NCBI RefSeq assembly: GCF_014650575.1
Contig: NZ_BMVF01000031.1
Coordinates: forward strand, 1 to 53,817
Source of the DNA: Streptomyces naganishii JCM 4654
GTDB lineage: Bacteria > Actinomycetota > Actinomycetes > Streptomycetales > Streptomycetaceae
Reading direction: 5' to 3'
Length of the DNA: 53,817 nucleotides
The notes beneath the pieces are model-generated. The model was not told the DNA's origin. It did not search any database and saw only the letters and a list, made by a program, of their open reading frames with translations. Both the position numbers and the translations under genes were made by a program. This document shows, piece by piece, positions 44,290 through 51,450 of this stretch; the first letter of the stretch is position 1; the number at the start of each line of letters is the position of its first letter.

Positions 44290-45101
44290 CGCGGCCCCTC
44301 CGCCACTGCACGGTCCACATCGGCCGGGTCCAGGGCGGGCGCCCCGGCACGCAGCCACAGAAAGTACTCGACGTTCCCGGACGGCCCGGGCAGCGGACTG
44401 GCGGTGACACCGTTCACCCCGAGTCCCAGCTCCCACGCCTTGTCCGCCACGCCCCGCACGGCCTCCGCCCGCAGCTGCGGACTCCGTACGACACCCCCGC
44501 TGCCCAGCCGCTCCTTCCCGACCTCGAACTGCGGCTTGACCATCATCACCAGGTCGGCGTCCGGTTTCGCGCACCGCGCCAGGGCGGGCAGCACCAGTCC
44601 GAGCGGGATGAACGACAGATCCCCCACCACAAGATCCACAGGCTCCCCATCGATCGCCTCGAGCGTCAACTCGCGTACGTTCGTACGGTCCTTGACGGTG
44701 ACGCGTTCATCGCTCTGCAGGGACCAGGCGAGTTGTCCGTATCCGACGTCCACGGCGAGCACGTGGGCGGCGCCGGCGCGCAGCAGCACATCGGTGAAGC
44801 CGCCGGTGGACGCGCCGGCGTCCAGGGCGCGCCGTCCCTCCACGACCAGCCCGCGCGGCACGAACGCGGTCAGCGCGCCGGCGAGCTTGTGGCCGCCCCG
44901 GGAGACGTAGTCGGGGTCGTTGTCGTCGGCGGCGACCACGACGGCGGCGGCGGTCTCCACCTGGGTGGCGGGCTTGGTCGCGACGGTCTTGCCGACGGTG
45001 ACCCGGCCGGCGGCGATCAGCTGGCCGGCGTGCTCGCGCGAGCGGGCGAGCCCCCGGCGGACCAGCTCCGCGTCCAGACGACGGCGTGCGACTCCTGCCA
45101 C
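44286..45101 (-). CDS. tlyA: TlyA-family rRNA (cytidine-2'-O)-methyltransferase
   Basis: The 271-residue protein has an S4 RNA-binding domain (RRRLDAELVRRGLARSREHA) followed by a class I/FtsJ-like methyltransferase domain: SRGGHKLAGAL, LDAGASTGGFTDVLLRAGA (SAM site), AVDVGYGQLAWSL and VGDLSFIPLGLVLPAL. TlyA methylates 16S and 23S rRNA; loss gives capreomycin resistance in mycobacteria. The GTG at 45101 follows AGGAG by 10 bases. Its stop overlaps nadK (TTGA), and it starts 7 bases after the small upstream gene. Confidence 0.93.
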   Translation of the reverse strand: MAGVARRRLDAELVRRGLARSREHAGQLIAAGRVTVGKTVATKPATQVETAAAVVVAADDNDPDYVSRGGHKLAGALTAFVPRGLVVEGRRALDAGASTGGFTDVLLRAGAAHVLAVDVGYGQLAWSLQSDERVTVKDRTNVRELTLEAIDGEPVDLVVGDLSFIPLGLVLPALARCAKPDADLVMMVKPQFEVGKERLGSGGVVRSPQLRAEAVRGVADKAWELGLGVNGVTASPLPGPSGNVEYFLWLRAGAPALDPADVDRAVAEGPR

Positions 45102-45108
45102 GTTCGGT

Positions 45109-45399
45109 TCAGCTCCTGTGTTGGTACGACGGTGAGGGCGCGGGGGGTGCGGGAGGCCCCGGGCGGGCGTCGAGCGCGGTGAGCGCGTCGCGCAGCCCCC
45201 TGTGTACATCCTCGTACACCTCCACGTGCCCGTCGGTGGCGAGGTGGTCGGTGTCGGCCAGCCGCTCCAGGGCGGCGTCGACATCGGCGTCGCCGGTGGC
45301 GGTGCGGGGGACGCCGAGGGGGGCGGGCGCGGCGGGGTCGTGCTCGGGCGCTTCCTCGGCCTGCGGGTCCGCGTCCGTCCCGGTCACAGAGTCGCTCAT
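45109..45399 (-). CDS. Small acidic hypothetical protein upstream of tlyA
   Basis: The 96-residue protein is acidic and mostly disordered, with one probable helix pair: DADVDAALERLADTDHLATD then HVEVYEDVHRGLRDALTALD. A similar small gene precedes tlyA in many actinobacteria, so it is probably real; function unknown. The ATG has no Shine-Dalgarno sequence, but TAGCGT lies 6 bases upstream, suggesting a leaderless start. It leads the tlyA-nadK-recN transcript. Confidence 0.72.
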   Translation of the reverse strand: MSDSVTGTDADPQAEEAPEHDPAAPAPLGVPRTATGDADVDAALERLADTDHLATDGHVEVYEDVHRGLRDALTALDARPGPPAPPAPSPSYQHRS

Positions 45400-45405
45400 G
45401 CCCAG

Positions 45406-45411
45406 ACGCTA
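45406..45411 (-). promoter_or_regulatory. Leaderless-type -10 hexamer (TAGCGT), leftward
   Basis: On the minus strand TAGCGT is followed by 6 bases and the ATG at 45399. It faces the rightward element at 45428 within a 42-base divergent gap. Confidence 0.5.
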
Positions 45412-45427
45412 CCGCGAAGCCCTGGGG

Positions 45428-45433
45428 TACCGT
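45428..45433 (+). promoter_or_regulatory. Leaderless-type -10 hexamer (TACCGT), rightward
   Basis: TACCGT is followed by 8 bases and the ATG at 45442 of the SCP2 gene; no ribosome binding site is visible. Confidence 0.45.
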
Positions 45434-45441
45434 CGATCGCG

Positions 45442-45789
45442 ATGGCCACGATCGAAGAGTGCCGTACCGCACTCGAGAAGCTCTCGGACAACATGGCGAA
45501 CGCGGAAGGCGACGTGCGCGAGGCGGCGGCGCTCGACCGCTCGGTGAGCTGCCACATCACGGACCTGGACGTCACCTTCGTCGGCCGCCTCACCGGCGGC
45601 CGCATCGACGTGCGGGACACCCTGCCGGGGCCGCCGCCCGAGAAGGCGCAGATCCGCCTCGCCATGGCCGGCGACGACCTGATCTCACTGGTCGGCGGCG
45701 AGCTGAACTTCGCCACCGCCTGGGGTTCGGGCCGGGTGAGGCTGGAGGCGGGCCTGCTGGACCTGTTCCGGCTCAGGAAGCTTCTGTAG
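45442..45789 (+). CDS. SCP2 sterol-binding-like domain protein
   Basis: The 115-residue protein is a single SCP2-like domain: VSCHITDLDVTFVGRLTGGR, KAQIRLAMAGDDLISLVGGE and LNFATAWGSGRVRLEAGLLD followed by LFRLRKLL. Members bind lipids or serve as domains of larger enzymes. The ATG at 45442 is the first Met of the conserved sequence. The 3' end overlaps the convergent ATPase gene by 17 bases. Confidence 0.87.
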   Translation: MATIEECRTALEKLSDNMANAEGDVREAAALDRSVSCHITDLDVTFVGRLTGGRIDVRDTLPGPPPEKAQIRLAMAGDDLISLVGGELNFATAWGSGRVRLEAGLLDLFRLRKLL

Positions 45790-46678
45790 CGGCCGGCCGG
45801 TCCTTCGAAGCCGCCGCCGGGTCCGGCCGGTCCGCCAGGTCCGCCGAATCCGACCTGTCCGCGTGCCCCGCACGCCCCCCGCTGCCGCCGCCGCGTGCCT
45901 TGCGGGCGGCCGGCACCACCAGCGGCGTACCGGTCTCGGGGTCCTCGATGACCTGGCAGCGCAGCCCGAAGACCTCCTCCACCAGCGCCGCCGTGACCAC
46001 CTCGCCCGGCGTCCCCTGGGCGACGACCTTCCCGTCGCGCAGGGCGACGAGGTGGGTGGCGTAGCGGGCCGCGTGGTTGAGGTCGTGCAGCACGGCGACG
46101 AGCGTGCGCCCCTGCTCCTCGTGCAGCTCGGCACACAGGTCCAGGACGTCGATCTGGTGCTGGATGTCCAGATACGTCGTCGGCTCGTCGAGCAGCAGCA
46201 GCGGGGTGCGCTGGGCGAGCGCCATGGCGATCCACACCCGCTGGCGCTGTCCGCCGGACAGTTCGTCGACGTAACGCCCGGCGAGCTCGGCGACCCCGGT
46301 GCGCTCCATGGACTCGCGGACGACCCGCTCGTCCTCGGCCGACCACTGCCGCAGGATGCCCTGGTGCGGATAGCGGCCGCGGCCCACCAGGTCGCCCACG
46401 GTGATCCCGTCCGGCGCGATCGACGACTGGGGCAGCAGCCCGAGCGTGCGGGCGACCTTCTTGGCGGGCATCGACTGGATGACCTGCCCGTCGAGCAGCA
46501 CCCGTCCCCCGGTGGGCTTGAGCATCCGCGACAGCGCCCGCAGCAGGGTGGATTTGCCGCAGGCGTTGGGGCCGACGATCACCGTGAAGGAGTTGTCGGG
46601 TATCTCCACCGACAGCCGCTCGGCGATGACCCGCCGGTCGTAGGCGAGGGTGACGTCGTCGGCGGACAGGCGGTTCAC
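45773..46678 (-). CDS. Iron-siderophore ABC transporter ATPase (FepC/FhuC type)
   Basis: The 301-residue ATPase shows Walker A VGPNACGKSTLLRALSR, LGLLPQSSIAPDGITV, the FepC-like GRGRYPHQG, signature DELSGGQRQRVWIAMALAQR, Walker B LLLLDEPTTYLDI and H-loop AVLHDLNHAARYA. The C-terminal 40 residues are a Gly/Ala/Asp-rich tail. It powers uptake of ferric siderophores with the two upstream permeases. The GTG follows AAGGAG by 4 bases. The stop region overlaps the SCP2 gene end. Confidence 0.93.
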   Translation of the reverse strand: MNRLSADDVTLAYDRRVIAERLSVEIPDNSFTVIVGPNACGKSTLLRALSRMLKPTGGRVLLDGQVIQSMPAKKVARTLGLLPQSSIAPDGITVGDLVGRGRYPHQGILRQWSAEDERVVRESMERTGVAELAGRYVDELSGGQRQRVWIAMALAQRTPLLLLDEPTTYLDIQHQIDVLDLCAELHEEQGRTLVAVLHDLNHAARYATHLVALRDGKVVAQGTPGEVVTAALVEEVFGLRCQVIEDPETGTPLVVPAARKARGGGSGGRAGHADRSDSADLADRPDPAAASKDRPAATEAS

Positions 46679-46731
46679 GGTGCTCCTTCGGTCGTTCGCT
46701 TCCGGTCCGCGCGCCGCGCGGCCGCGGGCGC

Positions 46732-47871
46732 TCATAGCCGTCCCGCCCTGCGCTCGGTGACCAGCAGCCACAGCAGATGGACCCCGCCGAGCACACCGGT
46801 GACCACGCCCACGGGGAGCTGGTCGGCGCCGAAGGCGCGCTGCGAGGCCCAGTCGGCGGTGACCAGCAGGGCGGCGCCCATGCACAGGGAGGGCACCAGT
46901 TTCGGGCCGGGCAGGGGGGCGCCTCCCGCGCCGTTCAGGAAGCGGGGGAGGGTCAGGCGCCGGGCCAGCTGCGGCGCGGTCAGGGCGACGAAGGCCACGG
47001 GCCCGGCGGCGGCGGTGGCCGCGGAGGTGAGCAGTACGGCGGAGGCCGTCAGCAGCAGCCGTACGCGCCCGACGCGCACCCCGAGAGCGCCGGCGACGTC
47101 GTCGCCCATCTCCAGCATGCGCAGCCCGCGCGCGTTGGCGAGCACCAGCGGCAGCAGCACCGCGCACAGGGCGAGCAGCGGCCACACCTGGGTCCAGTCG
47201 CGGCCGTTGAGGGAGCCGGTCATCCAGACGACCGCGCGGGCGGCGTCCACGAAGTCGGCCTTGGTGATCAGGTAGCCGTTGACCGCGGTGACCACGGCGG
47301 ACACGCCGATGCCGACCAGGACCAGCCGGTACCCGTGCACGCCCTGCTTCCAGGCGAGCAGGTAGAGGGCGAGCCCGGTCACCAGGCCGCCGGCGAGCGC
47401 GCCGAGGGTGACCGCGCCGGCGCTGCCGGAGAACAGGACGATCACCGTGAGCGCGCCGGCCGCCGCGCCCTGGGAGAGGCCGAGCACGTCCGGGCTGCCC
47501 AGCGGATTGCGGGAGACGGCCTGGAACAGCGCCCCGCCCAGGCCCAGGCAGGCGCCGACCAGGAGGCCGACGAGGACGCGGGGCAGCCGCAGTTCGCGGA
47601 CGATGAACTCCTGCCCCCCCTCGCCCCGGCCGACGAGCGTCCTGAGCACGTCGGAGGCGGGGATGGGGAAGTCGCCGGTGCCGATCAGCATGACGCCGGC
47701 GGTGAGCGCGACGGCCAGCAGCACCGCGACGACCCCGCAGGCGCGCACGTCGAGGCGGAGGGACAGGCCGCCCGGTCCTCGCAGGGCGCGTGTGGTGCGC
47801 GGGGCGGTGCTGGCCGGGGTACCGGCGGACTCGGGGCCGCCGGTGGTCGTCGGGTTACGGGTGGTGGTCAC
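46732..47871 (-). CDS. FecCD-family siderophore permease (second subunit)
   Basis: The 379-residue membrane protein has a Thr/Pro-rich N-terminal extension (about 45 residues), then the FecCD core: LRLPRVLVGLLVGACLGLGG, FQAVSRNPLGSPDVLGLSQG, GISVSAVV-like VLVGIGVSAVVTAVNGYLI, and GPVAFVALTAPQLARRLT (the ATPase-coupling loop region). About ten helices are expected. The GTG start overlaps the preceding permease stop (GTGA). It forms a heterodimeric channel with that permease. Confidence 0.92.
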   Translation of the reverse strand: MTTTRNPTTTGGPESAGTPASTAPRTTRALRGPGGLSLRLDVRACGVVAVLLAVALTAGVMLIGTGDFPIPASDVLRTLVGRGEGGQEFIVRELRLPRVLVGLLVGACLGLGGALFQAVSRNPLGSPDVLGLSQGAAAGALTVIVLFSGSAGAVTLGALAGGLVTGLALYLLAWKQGVHGYRLVLVGIGVSAVVTAVNGYLITKADFVDAARAVVWMTGSLNGRDWTQVWPLLALCAVLLPLVLANARGLRMLEMGDDVAGALGVRVGRVRLLLTASAVLLTSAATAAAGPVAFVALTAPQLARRLTLPRFLNGAGGAPLPGPKLVPSLCMGAALLVTADWASQRAFGADQLPVGVVTGVLGGVHLLWLLVTERRAGRL

Positions 47872-48911
47872 AGCTGGGTCGCCCTCCGCCGCCGTACGAG
47901 CAGGATGAACACCGGACCGCCGAGGACGGCGGTGACCACGCCGACCTGGAGCTCGGCGGGCCGGGCGACGATCCGTCCGACGACGTCCGCGCCGAGCAGC
48001 AGCACGGGCGACAGGACGGTGGCGTACGGCAGGATCCAGCGCAGGTCGGGGCCGGTGAAGGAGCGGACCGCGTGCGGGACCATCAGCCCGACGAAGACGA
48101 TGGGCCCGCAGGCCGCGGTCGCCGCGCCCGACAGCACGGTCGCGGCGAGCATGGCGAGCGCCCGGGTGCGGTCCGGATCGGCGCCGAGCGCGCGGGCCGT
48201 GTCGTCGCCCATGGCCATCGCGTTCAGCGGCCGGGCCAGCAGCAGGGCGAGGGCGGATCCGGCCGCGAGGAACGGCAGCACCTGGGCGATGGTGCCGTGG
48301 GTGGCGGAGGCCAGGGAGCCCACGGTCCAGAAGCGCATCCTGCCCAGCGCCGCGTCGTCCATGATCATGACGGCCTGGAGGTAGCCGTAGAGGGCGGCGC
48401 TGATCGCGGTGCCGGCGAGCGCGAGCCGTACGGGCGTGGCGCCCCGGCTGCCGCCCAGGAACCACACCAGCGCGCCCACGGCGGCCGCGCCGAGGAAGGC
48501 GAACCAGACGTAGCCGCTCAGGCTGGTCACGCCGAAGTACGTGATGGCGGTGACGACGGCGGCCGACGCGCCCGCGTTGATGCCGAGGATCCCCGGATCC
48601 GCCAGCGGATTGCGGGTGAGCGCCTGGAGCACCGCCCCGGACAGTCCCAGCGCGGCCCCGGCGAGCAGCCCCAGCACCGTACGGGACAGGCGCTCGCCGA
48701 CCACCACGTCGCCGTAGGTCCCCGAGTCCTGGAACAGGCCGTGCCAGACCTCGGCGGGGGACAGCTCCTTGGCCCCGACCGCGATGCTCGCGAGCGCGAC
48801 GACGGCGAGGACGGCGGCGGAGACGACGAGCCCGGCGGCCCGCTTCCCGCCGCCGCCCGGGCGCGCGGCGGGGGCCGCCGCGCGCTCATCTGGAGGACTG
48901 TCGACCAACAC
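47868..48911 (-). CDS. FecCD-family siderophore permease (first subunit)
   Basis: The 347-residue membrane protein carries LSRTVLGLLAGAALGLSGAV, LQALTRNPLADPGILGINAG, LALAGTAISAALYGYLQAV and CGPIVFVGLMVPHAVRSFTG, typical of BtuC/FecCD permeases with ten helices. It is the first gene of a permease-permease-ATPase operon without its own binding protein, which must be encoded elsewhere. The GTG at 48911 has no clear ribosome binding site; TAACCT lies 6 bases upstream, inside an iron box, so the transcript may be leaderless and iron-repressed. Confidence 0.92.
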   Translation of the reverse strand: MLVDSPPDERAAAPAARPGGGGKRAAGLVVSAAVLAVVALASIAVGAKELSPAEVWHGLFQDSGTYGDVVVGERLSRTVLGLLAGAALGLSGAVLQALTRNPLADPGILGINAGASAAVVTAITYFGVTSLSGYVWFAFLGAAAVGALVWFLGGSRGATPVRLALAGTAISAALYGYLQAVMIMDDAALGRMRFWTVGSLASATHGTIAQVLPFLAAGSALALLLARPLNAMAMGDDTARALGADPDRTRALAMLAATVLSGAATAACGPIVFVGLMVPHAVRSFTGPDLRWILPYATVLSPVLLLGADVVGRIVARPAELQVGVVTAVLGGPVFILLVRRRRATQL

Positions 48912-48915
48912 GAGG

Positions 48916-48934
48916 TTAGGTTAGCCTACCCTCG
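48916..48934. promoter_or_regulatory. Iron box (DmdR1/IdeR-type operator)
   Basis: TTAGGTTAGCCTACCCTCG matches the actinobacterial DmdR1/IdeR iron box (TTAGGTTAGSCTAACCTAA) at about 16 of 19 positions. It lies immediately upstream of the first siderophore permease gene and overlaps its probable -10 (TAACCT on the minus strand). Iron-loaded DmdR1 would block transcription. Confidence 0.85.
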
Positions 48935-48978
48935 CCAAGTCGCAATCATCCGCCGGTGTCCCCGGCCCTCACGGACCG

Positions 48979-50013
48979 TCAGAGACCCAGTCGCGCCAGC
49001 GCCTTCCCCCCGTCCAGCTCGCACCCGCTGTCACCGGCCGCCGTCCAGGCCGCCGCGCACAGCGCCCGCAGCCCGTCCAGCGCCCCGCCGTCACCGGTCA
49101 CTTCGAGCCGCCCCGCCTCCACCGACGCCCTCGCCGTCCACCCGCCGCACCGGAAACCCTCACCCTCCCGAGTGATTTCCGGCTGCCCGGTGAGCAGGCC
49201 GCGCAGATCCGCGTCGACGTACGTCGGACGGTGCTGCGGCGGCGCGGCCAGCAGCAGCGCGCCGTCGGTCACCCCGGTCAGGACGAGCAGCGAGTCCACC
49301 CCGCCGTTGAACGCCCCCTCGATGTCCGTGTCCAGCCGGTCCCCGACCACCAGGGGCCGCTTCGCGCCGGTGCGCAGGATCGTCTCGCGGTGCATCGGCG
49401 GCAGCGGCTTGCCCGCCACCTGCGGCTCCGCGCCCGTCGCTATCCGGACGACCTCCACCGCCGCGCCGTTGCCCGGCGCGATCCCGCGCGCGCTCGGGAT
49501 CGTCAGATCCGTGTTGGAGGCGAACCACGGCACCCCGCGCGCGATGGCGTACGACGCCTCCGCGAACCGCCCCCACGCCAGCTCGGGCCCTCCGTAGCCC
49601 TGCACCACGGCCACCGGCTCGTCCTCGGCCGACTCGACCGGCTCCAGGCCACGCTCGCGCAGCGCCACCCGCAGCCCCTCCCCGCCGATCACCAGCACCC
49701 GGGCGCCCCGGGGCACCTGGTCGGCGATCAGCCGGGCCACCGCCTGCGCGGAGGTCACGACGTCGGACGCCTCGGCCCGTATCCCCAGCTCCGTCAGGTG
49801 CGCCGCGACCGCCTCGGGGGTGCGCAGGGCGTTGTTGGTGACGTACGCCAGACGCATGCCACCCGTCCGGGCGGTGGCGAGCGAGTCGACCGCGTGCGCG
49901 ATGGCCTCACCGCCCGCGTAGACCACACCGTCCAGGTCGAGCAGGGCCGTGTCGTACGCCTCGCTCAGGGCCCGTCCGCTGCCCTCGGGACTCGTCCTGC
50001 CGCCCTGGCTCAT
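48979..50013 (-). CDS. HAD-IIA family hydrolase (NagD-like)
   Basis: The 344-residue protein has the HAD motifs ALLDLDGVVYAGGEAIAHA (nucleophile Asp), YVTNNALRTPEAVAAHL (motif II), GKPLPPMHRETILRTG (motif III Lys) and VVGDRLDTDIEGAFNGG (motif IV). The cap and spacing fit the HAD-IIA (NagD/4-nitrophenylphosphatase) group, which removes phosphate from small metabolites. An extra C-terminal segment of about 80 residues with CGGWTARASVEAGRLEVTGD looks like an SCP2-like or otherwise unrelated domain. The ATG at 50013 follows GAGGAG by 9 bases. Confidence 0.88.
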   Translation of the reverse strand: MSQGGRTSPEGSGRALSEAYDTALLDLDGVVYAGGEAIAHAVDSLATARTGGMRLAYVTNNALRTPEAVAAHLTELGIRAEASDVVTSAQAVARLIADQVPRGARVLVIGGEGLRVALRERGLEPVESAEDEPVAVVQGYGGPELAWGRFAEASYAIARGVPWFASNTDLTIPSARGIAPGNGAAVEVVRIATGAEPQVAGKPLPPMHRETILRTGAKRPLVVGDRLDTDIEGAFNGGVDSLLVLTGVTDGALLLAAPPQHRPTYVDADLRGLLTGQPEITREGEGFRCGGWTARASVEAGRLEVTGDGGALDGLRALCAAAWTAAGDSGCELDGGKALARLGL

Positions 50014-50073
50014 TCCGCATCGCTCCTCGTGAACCGACTTTCCCCCGATCATCCCTCATGCCACTGACACACG

Positions 50074-50079
50074 TACGAT
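50074..50079 (+). promoter_or_regulatory. Leaderless-type -10 hexamer (TACGAT)
   Basis: TACGAT is followed by exactly 6 bases and the ATG at 50086, the classic spacing of leaderless actinobacterial genes. No Shine-Dalgarno sequence is present. Confidence 0.55.
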
Positions 50080-50085
50080 GCCGGG

Positions 50086-51378
50086 ATGAACATTGCAGGT
50101 CACTCGCCGGAAACCACGCGCCGAGGCCTCGAGCTCACCCCGTTCCGCGGCCTGCGCTACGCCCCCGACCGGGTCGGCTCCCTGGCCGCCGTGACGTCCC
50201 CGCCGTACGACGTGGTCGTACGCCCCGACGGCCTGCACCACCTCCAGTCCGCCGACCCGTACAACATCGTCCGCCTGATCCTGCCCCAGGCCGGCACCCC
50301 CAGCGCCCGCAACAAGCAGGCCGCCGAGACCCTGCGCCGCTGGCTCGCCGAGGGCGTCCTGACCGCCGACCCCGAGCCCGGCCTGTACGTGTACGAGCAG
50401 CGTGACGGCGACGGCATGCTCCAGCGCGGCCTGATCGGCGCGCTGCGCGTCACGGACCCGGCGGACGGCGTGGTGCTGCCGCACGAGGACGTCATGCCGC
50501 ACGTGGTCGCGGACCGCGCCGACCTGATGCGCGCCACCAGCGCCAACCTCGAACCGCTGCTGCTCACCTACCGCGGCGAGGACTCGGCCGCCACCACCAC
50601 GCTCATCGTCGAACGCACCGCCGAACGGCCGCCGCTGCTCTCCACGACCACCGAGGACGGTTTCAGCCACCGCCTGTGGGCCGTGACCGACCCCGGCGAC
50701 CTGGCAGCGATCAAGGACGACCTCGCCCGCCACCAGGCCCTGATCGCCGACGGCCACCACCGCTGGGCCACCTACCGCACCCTGCGCGCGGAACACCCCT
50801 CGCCCAGCCCCTGGGACTACGGCCTGGTGCTGCTGGTCGACACCGCCCGCTACCCGCTCCGGGTGCGCGCCATCCACCGCCTCCTGCACGGTCTGCCGGT
50901 CTCGGACGCGCTCGCGGCCCTGGACGGCCACTTCCGCGTACGGCGGCTGGAGGTGCCCCTGGCCGAGGCTCTGGCGGCCCTGGCGGACACGGCCTGCGAG
51001 GGCAACGCCTTCCTGCTCGCCGGGGACGGCGCCTTCCACCTCGTGGACCGCCCGGACCCCGCTCTGCTGGCGCGTACGGTGCCCGCCGACCGCCCGGCCG
51101 CCTGGCGCACCCTCGACGCGACGGTCCTGCACGCCACGCTCCTCGACCATGTGTGGCGCATCCCCGAGGACTCCCCCGCCCACATCGCCTACATCCACGA
51201 CTCGGCCGCCACCGTGGAGAAGGCGGAACGCGACGGCAGCACGGCCGTCCTGCTGCACCCCGTCCGCGAGGAGGTCGTGCGCGAGCTGGCCCGCCAGGGG
51301 GTCACCATGCCCCGCAAGTCGACCTCGTTCGGCCCCAAGCCGGCGTCGGGACTGGTGCTGCGCGCGCTGGACCTGTGA
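50086..51378 (+). CDS. DUF1015 family protein
   Basis: The 430-residue protein matches DUF1015: LTPFRGLRYAPDRVGSLAAV, TSPPYDVVVRPDGLHHLQSA, NIVRLILPQAG, LYVYEQRDGDGMLQRGLIGA, IADGHHRWATYRTLRAEHPS and a C-terminal MPRKSTSFGPKPASGLVLRA. The family is widespread and is sometimes described as SpoIIE- or HTH-related, but I know of no secure function for this branch. The conserved DGHHR may be an active or binding site. Soluble, no signal. It is monocistronic, with a leaderless-type promoter and a terminator. Confidence 0.9.
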   Translation: MNIAGHSPETTRRGLELTPFRGLRYAPDRVGSLAAVTSPPYDVVVRPDGLHHLQSADPYNIVRLILPQAGTPSARNKQAAETLRRWLAEGVLTADPEPGLYVYEQRDGDGMLQRGLIGALRVTDPADGVVLPHEDVMPHVVADRADLMRATSANLEPLLLTYRGEDSAATTTLIVERTAERPPLLSTTTEDGFSHRLWAVTDPGDLAAIKDDLARHQALIADGHHRWATYRTLRAEHPSPSPWDYGLVLLVDTARYPLRVRAIHRLLHGLPVSDALAALDGHFRVRRLEVPLAEALAALADTACEGNAFLLAGDGAFHLVDRPDPALLARTVPADRPAAWRTLDATVLHATLLDHVWRIPEDSPAHIAYIHDSAATVEKAERDGSTAVLLHPVREEVVRELARQGVTMPRKSTSFGPKPASGLVLRALDL

Positions 51379-51384
51379 AACGGG

Positions 51385-51418
51385 CGAGGGCAGGCCCGTC
51401 GAACGGAACCTGCCCTCG
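51385..51418. terminator. Bidirectional terminator
   Basis: CGAGGGCAGG (51385-51394) pairs with 51409-51418 around a 14-base loop, between the convergent DUF1015 and TPR-protein genes. Confidence 0.8.
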
Positions 51419-51450
51419 TACGTCGCCGCCCTCGTCCGAGGGCGTCGGCG

